Below, piece by piece: positions 1-6,761 of a DNA stretch of 11,551 nucleotides. The DNA comes from an uncultured Eubacterium sp. Lineage in GTDB: Bacteria; Bacillota; Clostridia; Peptostreptococcales; Anaerovoracaceae. Every line of letters starts with the position of its first letter. Positions within the stretch are counted from its first letter, which is position 1. Made by a program: the position numbers and the translations under genes. The stretch lies in contig CAMOGZ010000023.1 of the NCBI GenBank assembly GCA_946614405.1, positions 1-11,551 on the forward strand. Direction: 5' to 3'. The notes beneath the pieces are model-generated. The model was not told where the DNA came from, did no database searches, and saw nothing but the letters and a program-made list of their open reading frames with translations.

Positions 1-758
1 TTGCCGAACTTCTCCGCATAAGTGATCCCGTGATAGGATTCATCCGGCGTACAAAGTCCGGGGAACTTGTCGGCATGGGCCATCCAGTCGAAGTTTCCGC
101 TGTCGATGATGGCGCCGCCCACTGCCACGTCATGTCCGTCCATGTACTTGGTGGTGGAGTGGGTCACGATGTCTGCTCCCCATTCGAAGGGCCGGCAGAA
201 GATCGGAGTTGCAAATGTATTGTCCACGATCAGTGGAACTCCGTGGTCATGCGCAGCCTTGGCAAAGCGCTCGATGTCCAGCACCTTCAGTGCAGGGTTT
301 GCGATGGTCTCGCCGAACACTGCCTTGGTGTTGGGACGGAAGGCTGCTTCCAGTTCCTCATCGCTGCAGTCCGGATCCACGAAGGTAAACTCCACGCCCA
401 TCTTCTTCATGGTGACGTTGAACAGATTGAAAGTCCCGCCATAGATGGTGGAAGAAGCCACCACGTGGTCTCCGCAGGATGCGATATTAAATACCGCGAA
501 GAAGTTGGCTGCCTGTCCGGAAGAAGTCAGCATCCCTGCGGTGCCTCCCTCCAGCGCTGCGATCTTGGCTGCCACCATGTCATTGGTGGGGTTCTGCAGT
601 CTGGTGTAGAAGTAACCCTCTGCCTCCAGATCGAAGAGCTTGCCCATGTCTTCGCTGGTGTCATATTTAAACGTTGTGCTCTGAATGATTGGGATCATAC
701 GGGGATCGCCGTTTCCCGGCGTGTAGCCCGCAACAATACATTTGGTTTCCTGTTTCAT
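1..758 (-). CDS. metY: O-acetylhomoserine sulfhydrylase (aminocarboxypropyltransferase), 5' part, cut by window edge
   Basis: This is a PLP-dependent enzyme of the Cys/Met metabolism family. It makes homocysteine (or methionine/cysteine-type products) from O-acetylhomoserine and sulfide in the cytosol. The first 252 codons are visible and the 3' end lies outside the window. The protein starts MKQETKCIVAGYTPGNGDPR. It carries the substrate/PLP region YFYTRLQNPTND, the SSGQAANF segment that stacks on the cofactor, DNTF, and the PLP-lysine motif HSTTKYMDGH with Lys204. The tail ends in FPGLCTPDESYHGITYAEKFG-type sequence seen in long MetY proteins rather than in MetB/MetC. The ATG at 758 has a GAGG ribosome site about 7 nt upstream. 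No riboswitch or T-box fits the short (about 30 nt) leader. Homocysteine synthesis is the likely role; the subfamily assignment is from motif recognition only. Confidence 0.88.
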   Translation of the reverse strand, partial: MKQETKCIVAGYTPGNGDPRMIPIIQSTTFKYDTSEDMGKLFDLEAEGYFYTRLQNPTNDMVAAKIAALEGGTAGMLTSSGQAANFFAVFNIASCGDHVVASSTIYGGTFNLFNVTMKKMGVEFTFVDPDCSDEELEAAFRPNTKAVFGETIANPALKVLDIERFAKAAHDHGVPLIVDNTFATPIFCRPFEWGADIVTHSTTKYMDGHDVAVGGAIIDSGNFDWMAHADKFPGLCTPDESYHGITYAEKFG

Positions 759-794
759 GCTTATACCTCACATAATTAATACTTCTGTTAATAT

Positions 795-822
795 TTTATA
801 CCATTCCATCATTGAATGCAAA
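795..822 (-). promoter_or_regulatory. Candidate promoter of metY (extended -10)
   Basis: Read on the minus strand, TATAAA at 800-795 is preceded by TGG, giving an extended -10 element. A weak -35 (TTTGCA or TTGCAT) lies at 822-816, with a 15-16 bp spacer. Transcription would start near 788, leaving a leader of about 30 nt before the metY ATG at 758. The -35 overlaps the -35 of the opposite-facing promoter. A short inverted repeat, CATTC-N7-GAATG (802-818), sits across both promoters and could be an operator, but the arms are only 5 bp. Confidence 0.5.
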
Positions 823-841
823 CACTACAAGGTTGTATAAT
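812..841 (+). promoter_or_regulatory. Promoter of the yibE-like/yibF-like pair
   Basis: TTGAAT at 812-817 and a perfect TATAAT at 836-841 are separated by 18 bp. The expected transcription start, about 7 nt past the -10, falls at about 848, which is the A of the ATG of the downstream gene. The mRNA would therefore be leaderless or nearly so, consistent with the lack of any Shine-Dalgarno sequence before that ATG. Confidence 0.7.
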
Positions 842-847
842 GGTTGC

Positions 848-1963
848 ATGAACAAGAAGAGACTGACCATCCATATTATTATATTTTTCCTCTTCATCGC
901 CGGAGTCTGGGGCTTCACCACCCACGATGCATTTCTCTATCAGAAGGACATCGCTAAGATCACTTCCGTTACCGACACCTACGTGAAGTCGAAGACAGGC
1001 ACCGACGGGATCCGGGACTATGAAGAGAAGTACTACCGCCAGGAGATCTCGGCGGTGCTTTTGAATGGAAAAAGCAAAGGCGAAACGGTGCATTTCACCA
1101 ATGACTACGCCCAGTCGGAGGTCTATCAGATCCGCCTCAGCAAGGGGGACCAGGTCTTCCTGGAGAATCTCAGTGAGGAGGACGGCAGCCTCACGGCGGC
1201 CCTTTCCGGCATCAAGCGGGATCACTGGGTCCTGACCCTCCTGGCGGCCCTCTTCGGCCTCTTCCTTCTGGTGGGCGGACGCCACGGCATCCTCACCATC
1301 GGAAGCCTGGTGCTGAACATGATCGCCTTCTACTTCGTCCTGCGGCTCTACCTGAAGGGCGTGAACATTCTGGTCGCCACCATCCCCATGACCATATTCT
1401 TTACCGCCATGCTGCTCTTTTTCATGTATGGAAAAGACCGCAAGACCCGGATCACTTTCCTTGCCACCATCCTGACGGTGCTGGCCGTGACGGCGGTGGC
1501 CGCTCTTGTGATGCTCACGGGCCAGGTGGATTATGATTTCCTGGACTATCTCATCCAGCCATATGATCCTTCCGATGCGGCTATGATCTTCCTGTCGGAG
1601 ATCCTGGTGGGATGCCTGGGTGCTGTAATGGATGTGGTGATCACCATCGTCATGACCGTGGACCAGATCGCAGCCAGTGGCGGTGACACCAGCCGGAAGA
1701 GTCTTCTGGCCTCCTGCCGGGAGGTGGGAGATGATCTGGTGGGTACCATGATCGGCCTCATGCTCTTCACCAACATCGCGGCCTGTCTTCCCGCATTCAT
1801 CCTGTTTATGCGAAACGGCATCGCCATCCGCACCATTCTGCGGTATAACGTGTTCTTCGAGCTGGCCCGGTTCCTCACCGGAAGTATCGGCATCGTCCTG
1901 GCCATCCCCATCTCGGCGGCTGTGGCCATCCACTTCTACAGCAGAAGGGAGGTGCGCTCATGA
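848..1963 (+). CDS. YibE/YibF-family multipass membrane protein (first of pair)
   Basis: This is a 371-residue protein of the YibE/F-like family, whose biochemical function is not established. It has an N-terminal membrane segment right after MNKKR (about residues 6-22). An extracytoplasmic domain of about 100 residues, rich in charged residues, follows. Several hydrophobic helices then run from about residue 118 to the end, with a family-typical segment GCLGAVMDVVITIVMTVDQI about two-thirds along. The ATG at 848 is preferred over an in-frame TTG at 812 because that TTG lies inside the promoter -35. It also gives a normal positively charged start before the first helix. There is no Shine-Dalgarno sequence, so a leaderless start is inferred. 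The stop overlaps the next gene's start in ATGA, so the two are co-transcribed and probably translationally coupled. Confidence 0.8.
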   Translation: MNKKRLTIHIIIFFLFIAGVWGFTTHDAFLYQKDIAKITSVTDTYVKSKTGTDGIRDYEEKYYRQEISAVLLNGKSKGETVHFTNDYAQSEVYQIRLSKGDQVFLENLSEEDGSLTAALSGIKRDHWVLTLLAALFGLFLLVGGRHGILTIGSLVLNMIAFYFVLRLYLKGVNILVATIPMTIFFTAMLLFFMYGKDRKTRITFLATILTVLAVTAVAALVMLTGQVDYDFLDYLIQPYDPSDAAMIFLSEILVGCLGAVMDVVITIVMTVDQIAASGGDTSRKSLLASCREVGDDLVGTMIGLMLFTNIAACLPAFILFMRNGIAIRTILRYNVFFELARFLTGSIGIVLAIPISAAVAIHFYSRREVRS

Positions 1964-2724
1964 TCCTGCTTCTGCTCACAGCGGTGCTGGTGCTCTGCAT
2001 TTTCCTTTTCTGCGGGAACAAAGGCGCACGGGCCGTCGTTTCCACCACCATGAACGCAGGGCTTCTATTGATCTCCCTCTGGCTGATTTACCGGGGTCTT
2101 TCCCCTGTGGCAGTGACCCTGGTCTGCTGCGTTCTGATCACCGTGGTCACCCTCTTTTACCAGAATGAACCCGGCATCAAATCCCGGGCCGCCTTCCTGT
2201 CGGTCCTTGCCGTGATCCTGATCATGGTGCCGGTGGTCTTTGTGCTGGCCTATGGCGCCAACGCCGAGGGGTTCCCCCCGGAGAATTATGAGATGACCGA
2301 CTCCAACGGCTACACCCGGGACATCGGGATCCCCATGCTGAGCCTGCAGATCAGCGTGATGTTCATCGCGCTTCTGGGCACCGTCATCGACACCGCTGTT
2401 GCCATCGTCTCCTCCATCCACGAGATCCGGGCAAGCAAAAAGGACCTGCCTCTGCATGCCCTTCTGGAATCTTCCTTCCGGGTCAGCAAAGCGGTCCTCA
2501 GTTCGTCCATTCATACGATTTTCTATATTTATATTGCAGAGTACATGACCCTGTTCATCCAGTACGTCTCGGAGTCCTCCTTCTCGGAGGTCCTGAACAG
2601 CAAGTCCCTTGCTCACGAGCTGATCTCCATCTCAGCATCTGGTCTGGGCTGCTGCCTGGTGGTACCGGCGGCCACGGTCATTGGTGCTCTTCTGATCCAT
2701 TCTCATGGGCAAGAAGAAGCTTGA
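1960..2724 (+). CDS. YibE/YibF-family multipass membrane protein (second of pair)
   Basis: This 254-residue protein is almost wholly hydrophobic. Membrane helices are visible near residues 1-18, 25-45, 50-68, 75-98 and in several later segments. The segment ALLGTVIDTAVAIVSSIHEI matches the equivalent segment of the preceding gene, so the two are paralogous YibE/F-like subunits that may act together in the membrane. Their function is unknown. The start overlaps the previous stop by 4 bp. The last 47 bp overlap the 3' end of the convergent aroQ gene. No intrinsic terminator is visible after the stop, because the DNA there is the aroQ coding region. Confidence 0.8.
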   Translation: MILLLLTAVLVLCIFLFCGNKGARAVVSTTMNAGLLLISLWLIYRGLSPVAVTLVCCVLITVVTLFYQNEPGIKSRAAFLSVLAVILIMVPVVFVLAYGANAEGFPPENYEMTDSNGYTRDIGIPMLSLQISVMFIALLGTVIDTAVAIVSSIHEIRASKKDLPLHALLESSFRVSKAVLSSSIHTIFYIYIAEYMTLFIQYVSESSFSEVLNSKSLAHELISISASGLGCCLVVPAATVIGALLIHSHGQEEA

Positions 2725-3127
2725 TAGCCTCTACATATCCGTCGAATCCCTTGCCGGCGATGGTGCCGATGACAGCCTGCCGGATATAGGAGACCTGACG
2801 GAACTCCTCACGGGTGGACACATCGGAAATGTGCACCTCCACCGTGGGAAGTCCCACGGCCTTGACGGCGTCCAGTAATGCCACACTGGTGTGGGTGTAG
2901 GCGGCGGGATTGATGATGATCCCGTCGTACTTGCCGTAGGCGTCCTGGATCACATCCACCAGATCTCCCTCATGGTTGGACTGGTAGAATCCCGTGGAAA
3001 CATCCAGCGCCTCTGCGGCGCCCTCGATGTAGTGGACCAGGTCCTGATAGGTCTTCCGCCCATAGATCTCCGGCTCCCGGATCCCAAGCATGTTAAGGTT
3101 GGGGCCGTTGATGATAAGGATCTTCAT
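2678..3127 (-). CDS. aroQ: 3-dehydroquinate dehydratase, type II
   Basis: This enzyme catalyses step 3 of the shikimate pathway: 3-dehydroquinate to 3-dehydroshikimate, by trans-elimination in a dodecameric cytosolic enzyme. The 149-residue length is normal for the family. Visible family residues are the NGPNLN start, Arg17 and the catalytic Tyr22 in REPEIYG, Asn73 and His79 in INPAAYTHTS, His99-Ile-Ser101, and Arg110 in REEFRQ. The ATG forms TAATG with the stop of the aroE-aroK fusion (1-bp overlap) and has AGGAG 8 nt upstream. It is the last gene of the operon. Its 3' end overlaps the convergent yibF-like gene by 47 bp, and no terminator is evident downstream. Confidence 0.95.
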   Translation of the reverse strand: MKILIINGPNLNMLGIREPEIYGRKTYQDLVHYIEGAAEALDVSTGFYQSNHEGDLVDVIQDAYGKYDGIIINPAAYTHTSVALLDAVKAVGLPTVEVHISDVSTREEFRQVSYIRQAVIGTIAGKGFDGYVEAIKLLLAHENGSEEHQ

Positions 3128-4317
3128 TATTTCATCTCCTGATTGTTATTGATAAAGTAATCACTCCAGGAATCGTAGGCATCCTTCCGTTCCTCATAGA
3201 GCTGCTCCAGAGGAGTGCTGAGGGACAGAGGTCTGCCGTCCTTGGCCAGCTTGTCCAGGTCGCGCTTGACCCAGATCACCACGCTGTTCTGGCGGATGAT
3301 GTCGCGGTTGCCCCGCTTCTTCACCACGCCGCCTCCGGTGGCGATGACCAGTCCCGTCTTCTTACATGTCTCTTCCAGAATGGCGGTCTCCACCTTGCGG
3401 AAGTAGCCTTCTCCCTTCTGGTCGAAGATCTCCGGGATGCTCATGCCCTCCCGTTCCTCGATGATATCATCGATATCCACGAACTCCTTGCCTCTGCTCT
3501 GGGCCATGGTCTTCCCCAGGAAGGTCTTGCCGGAGCCTGGCATGCCGATCAGAACGGTGTTCATTTTCTCCCTCTTCACCTCATCGATGACGATGGGGAT
3601 CAGATCCCGGTCAAGTTCAATACCCTGGAAAAGCTCGCTGGCTTCCCAGGCCTGGGCCACGATCATGTCGATGCCGCCGGCAGCAGGGATCCCCAGTCGC
3701 TGAGCGTCCAGGATCAGCTTGGTCCGGTGGGGGTTGAAGATCAGATCCATTACTCCCTTGCAGTTAAAGAATTCCTCTATATCCACCAATGGATGCAGAT
3801 TGTCCGGATACATTCCCACCGGGGTGGTATTGATGACGATCTCCGCATCGTGGTGCTTCTCCAGGTTGTCATAGTTGTTCTCTCCGGTGCGGGAGACCAC
3901 GATGATCTCCTCCGCATCCAGATCCTTCAGAACGGCCTGTACGGTGCGGGAGGCTCCGCCGGAGCCCAGGACCACGCACTTGCGTCCCGTGACGCTGATT
4001 TCCGCGTCCTCCATCATGTAACGGAATCCGAAATAATCGGTGTTATATCCCTTCAGTTTACCGTTCTCGTCTCTTACTATGGTATTGACACTTCCGATCT
4101 TGGTGGCCTCGTCAGACACCTCGTCACAGTACTGCATGACGTCGATCTTATATGGTATGGTCACGTTGAATCCGCTGTATTCCGTATCACGGAGTCTGGC
4201 CTCCAGCTCCTCAGGTGCCGTCTGCAGCAGATCATACTGGTAGTCTCCGAATTTACTGTGGATCATGGGGGAATAGCTGTGTTCCACTCTTCCGCCGATC
4301 AGTCCGATTTTCTTCAT
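3127..4317 (-). CDS. aroE-aroK: Fused shikimate dehydrogenase - shikimate kinase
   Basis: One 396-residue chain carries shikimate pathway steps 4 and 5: NADPH-dependent reduction of 3-dehydroshikimate, then ATP phosphorylation of shikimate. Residues 1 to about 245 are AroE, with SYSPMIHS, NVTIPYK (catalytic Lys57), NTD (Asp94), the nucleotide loop GSGGAS, INTTPVGMYP and GIDMIVAQAWEA. The domain is slightly short, and Phe replaces the usual Tyr in the DLIFNPHRT segment. Residues about 252-396 are AroK, with Walker A GMPGSGKT (258-265), DIDD, GYFRKVE, GGGVV and the lid RPLS. The linker is only a few charged residues (KREK), so the fusion looks native, not a missed stop. The ATG at 4317 is chosen because GGAGAGGA ends 9 nt upstream. 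An in-frame ATG at 4326 overlaps the previous stop in ATGA but has almost no spacing to that ribosome site. Confidence 0.93.
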   Translation of the reverse strand: MKKIGLIGGRVEHSYSPMIHSKFGDYQYDLLQTAPEELEARLRDTEYSGFNVTIPYKIDVMQYCDEVSDEATKIGSVNTIVRDENGKLKGYNTDYFGFRYMMEDAEISVTGRKCVVLGSGGASRTVQAVLKDLDAEEIIVVSRTGENNYDNLEKHHDAEIVINTTPVGMYPDNLHPLVDIEEFFNCKGVMDLIFNPHRTKLILDAQRLGIPAAGGIDMIVAQAWEASELFQGIELDRDLIPIVIDEVKREKMNTVLIGMPGSGKTFLGKTMAQSRGKEFVDIDDIIEEREGMSIPEIFDQKGEGYFRKVETAILEETCKKTGLVIATGGGVVKKRGNRDIIRQNSVVIWVKRDLDKLAKDGRPLSLSTPLEQLYEERKDAYDSWSDYFINNNQEMK

Positions 4318-4322
4318 TACGA

Positions 4323-4592
4323 TCATTCCTCTCCGATGAGTTCTCTCTGGTAATCTCTACTCACCTTCATAATCGTATTATACACTATCTTCACATATTC
4401 TGCCATACCTTCCTCAGACATGGCTGCCAGTTCTTCCAGTTTTTCCTTTTCTCTGGAAGCATCCAGCACGGGTAGGCCCCGCTCCTGCTTGTATCGGGCC
4501 ACATCCTCCACCACGTGCATACGCTGCTGAAGAAGGTCCAGGATCTGCCTGTCCAGCTGGTCGATCCTCACTCTTGCGTCCTTCAGGTCCAT
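4323..4592 (-). CDS. Stand-alone chorismate mutase (AroQ-fold class)
   Basis: This 89-residue all-helical chorismate mutase rearranges chorismate to prephenate, the common precursor of Phe and Tyr. Aligned by eye to the E. coli P-protein mutase domain, every key active-site position is kept: Arg7 (R11), Arg24 (R28), Lys35 (K39), Asp44 (D48), Arg47 (R51), Glu48 (E52), Ser78 (S84) and Gln82 (Q88). It sits 9 bp after pheA, whose stop codon lies in this gene's TGAGGTGA ribosome site. It precedes aroE-aroK with a 5-bp gap. Its sequence resembles the mutase domain of the adjacent PheA (shared IDQ, DLLxQRM, GLPV), which suggests an old duplication. Because it is unfused it can feed both PheA and TyrA. 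I give no symbol because aroQ is used for both this class and the dehydratase. Confidence 0.93.
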   Translation of the reverse strand: MDLKDARVRIDQLDRQILDLLQQRMHVVEDVARYKQERGLPVLDASREKEKLEELAAMSEEGMAEYVKIVYNTIMKVSRDYQRELIGEE

Positions 4593-4601
4593 GGGATCAC
4601 C

Positions 4602-5753
4602 TCATATCTCGATGTAGCTTCCCAGGTACTGCAGATCCTGGGACAGCTCTTCCGTCTGGTTCATCAGCCGGATGAATTTCTCAGAATAGGCTTCCGCATC
4701 GATATCAAAGTAGAAACGATAGGCGAAATCCCGGTTGGCGATGGGCCGGCTCTCCAGCTTGGATATGTTGATATCCATGGCATAGAACCGGGACAGCACC
4801 CTGTACAGGGAGCCCGGTTTATGGGATACGCTGAAGATCAGGGACGTCTTGTTGGCTCCCGGATAGATCTCCAGATTCTTGCTGATGCAGATGAAACGGG
4901 TGTAGTTGTTCTCGCTATCCTGTACGGATTCCTCCAGGCACTCCAGGTCGTAGAGGGCTCCGCATTCATAGGATGCCAGGGCCGCCACGTCATCCCGGTC
5001 CGATCTGGCTACCATCTCCGCCGCCTGGGCGGTGTTGGAGCAGACTGTCACCTTTGCATTGCTGAACTCCTTCAGATAGTCCTCGCACTGGAGAATGGCC
5101 ATCTCATGGGAGAAGATCTCCCGGATGTCTTCCTTCCGGGTCCCCTTCTTTGCCAGGAGGCTGTGGTCGATCTTCAGCCGTACGCTTCTGACGATGTAGA
5201 ACTGATACTTTGTCAGAAGTTCATAGACGGAGTTGACAGAACCCGCCGTGCTGTTTTCGAGAGGGATCACACCGTACTGTACCAGGCCCTTATCGATGGC
5301 GGCGAACACTCCGTTGAAGTTCTTCATATACATGATTTTCGGCATACTGAACAGCTTGTCGCAGGCCTGCTGCTGGAACGCACCCTGCACTCCCTGACAG
5401 GCGACGGTGGCTCTCTCGGGGAAGACGCGGGGCGTCTGTTCTCTCGCTTCCTTGATGTCCCGGACCAGAGGTGTGTCCTCCAGGACCACCTTCCGCTCAT
5501 GATCCTTCGCCAGCTCGCTCAGGGTGGAATACAAAAGTTTGGTGTAAGGGGCGATCTCCTCCGGCGCTCTTGCCGTCAGATTTTCCATTCTGGTGCGCTC
5601 CGCAATGGGATCGTCCACCGGAAGTCCCTGCAGCTTCTTCTCCCGCGCCGACTCCGTGGTCAGCTTCATACGCTGTTCCAACAGGTCCATGATCTTCTCA
5701 TCGACCTGGTCGATCTCCTTCTGATAACCGGTAATATCTCTTTCTTCACTCAT
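4602..5753 (-). CDS. pheA: PheA: chorismate mutase-like domain, prephenate dehydratase, ACT domain
   Basis: The protein has 383 residues in three parts. Residues about 1-95 form a chorismate mutase-fold domain. Residues about 115-292 form prephenate dehydratase, which makes phenylpyruvate for Phe; it shows GVQGAFQQQA, VIPLENSTAGSV (Glu166-Ser168) and NNYTRF with the catalytic-type Thr285. Residues about 300-383 form an ACT domain with GSLY (314-317) and ESRP (334-337), the Phe-binding motifs, so Phe feedback inhibition is likely kept. The mutase domain aligns without gaps to the E. coli enzyme through residue 52. It keeps Arg28, Lys39, Asp48 and Glu52 but has Gln11 for Arg11 and Ala51 for Arg51. 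Further on it has Ala82 and Glu86 where Ser84 and Gln88 are expected. It may therefore be weak or inactive. The ATG at 5753 has GAGGT upstream and a 9-bp gap from aroC. Confidence 0.94.
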   Translation of the reverse strand: MSEERDITGYQKEIDQVDEKIMDLLEQRMKLTTESAREKKLQGLPVDDPIAERTRMENLTARAPEEIAPYTKLLYSTLSELAKDHERKVVLEDTPLVRDIKEAREQTPRVFPERATVACQGVQGAFQQQACDKLFSMPKIMYMKNFNGVFAAIDKGLVQYGVIPLENSTAGSVNSVYELLTKYQFYIVRSVRLKIDHSLLAKKGTRKEDIREIFSHEMAILQCEDYLKEFSNAKVTVCSNTAQAAEMVARSDRDDVAALASYECGALYDLECLEESVQDSENNYTRFICISKNLEIYPGANKTSLIFSVSHKPGSLYRVLSRFYAMDINISKLESRPIANRDFAYRFYFDIDAEAYSEKFIRLMNQTEELSQDLQYLGSYIEI

Positions 5754-5762
5754 AATCTGACC

Positions 5763-6755
5763 TCATTCTGTTTCTTTTATCATATCATACAGTGCGATGG
5801 CGCAGGCGGCTTCCACACAGGGTACGGCCCGCGGGACGATGCAGGGGTCATGTCTGCCCCGGATCGTCAGCTTCACATTCTCCTCTTTCGAGAGACTTAC
5901 ACTGTCCTGCACGATGCCGATGGACGGCGTGGGTTTGAAGGCCACCCGGAATTCCAGAGGCATTCCGCTGGTGATGCCCCCCAGGATCCCGCCGTGATTG
6001 TTGGTAGCCGTCCGGATCTCCCCGTCTTCGTACTGAAAGCTGTCGTTGTTTTCACTTCCCTTCAGCCGCGCAGCGCCGAACCCGTTTCCGAACTCGATGC
6101 CCTTCACGGCCGGGATGCCAAACACACAGGCAGCGATGCGGTTCTCCGCTCCGTCAAAGATGGGATCGCCGATGCCTGCAGGAACACCGGTGGCGATGCA
6201 TTTCACGATGCCGCCCACGGAATCATTTTCTCCCAGGACCCGGTCGATTTCTCCAAGAGGATCCTCACTGTTTCCGTGGATCTCATCGATGGAGCCCTTG
6301 ATCTGGATCCCCTTCTCCTCCAGAAGCTGCCGGCAGATCCCCCCTGCGATACAGAGGGGCGCGGTGAGTCTTCCGGATGAATGGCCTCCGCCGCGGTAAT
6401 CTTCATATCCATGGTGTTTCACATGGGCCGTAAAGTCCGCATGTCCGGGCCGGGGAATATCATTGATCCCCGAGTAGTCTCCGGAATGGCTGTCCAGGTT
6501 CCGGATGATCGCCGTAATGGGCGAGCCCTCCGTAACGCCGTCCCGGATCCCGGACAGAAACTCCGGCCGGTCCGGCTCCTTTCTTCTGGTGGAATACTTA
6601 CTGTTTCCCGGGGCTCTTCTGGCAAGGAAGGACATCAGTTTGTCCATATCGATGGTCTTCCCTGCAGGGATCCCGTCTATTGTCACGCCTATGGCCGGTC
6701 CATGTGATTCCCCGAAAACAGATACTTTGATATTGTTCCCAAATATTGAACTCAC
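5763..6755 (-). CDS. aroC: Chorismate synthase
   Basis: Chorismate synthase needs reduced FMN and removes phosphate from EPSP to give chorismate, the branch point. The 330-residue chain is somewhat shorter than the roughly 350-390 usual for the family. Visible signatures are FGESHG with His18, RPGHAD with His105, DYRGGGHSSGRLTAPL (a Gly/His variant of the usual GGGRSSARET signature) and the C-terminal RGRHDPCIVPRAVPCVEAA. The start is GTG at 6755, with AGGTGAT ending 5 nt upstream and overlapping the aroA stop. The gap to aroA is 6 bp. Nothing suggests truncation, since both ends are intact; the shortness comes from loop deletions. Confidence 0.95.
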   Translation of the reverse strand: MSSIFGNNIKVSVFGESHGPAIGVTIDGIPAGKTIDMDKLMSFLARRAPGNSKYSTRRKEPDRPEFLSGIRDGVTEGSPITAIIRNLDSHSGDYSGINDIPRPGHADFTAHVKHHGYEDYRGGGHSSGRLTAPLCIAGGICRQLLEEKGIQIKGSIDEIHGNSEDPLGEIDRVLGENDSVGGIVKCIATGVPAGIGDPIFDGAENRIAACVFGIPAVKGIEFGNGFGAARLKGSENNDSFQYEDGEIRTATNNHGGILGGITSGMPLEFRVAFKPTPSIGIVQDSVSLSKEENVKLTIRGRHDPCIVPRAVPCVEAACAIALYDMIKETE

Positions 6756-6761
6756 TCTCTA

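Noticed and set aside
30..779. Plus-strand open frames in the first 780 bases
   Set aside because: They are antisense to metY, which carries intact PLP-enzyme motifs on the minus strand.
809..1933. Minus-strand open frames opposite the yibE-like gene
   Set aside because: They give Asp/His/Gly/Gln-rich, low-complexity translations typical of antisense shadows; the plus strand encodes a coherent membrane protein with a good promoter.
2577..2595. CCTCC/GGAGG hairpin within the yibF-like gene, as a terminator for aroQ
   Set aside because: The stem is only 5 bp and no T-tract follows in either direction.
4515..6380. Long plus-strand open frame of 621 codons
   Set aside because: It is antisense to pheA and aroC, whose motifs are unmistakable; its sequence is His/Gln/Leu-rich shadow with no recognisable domain.
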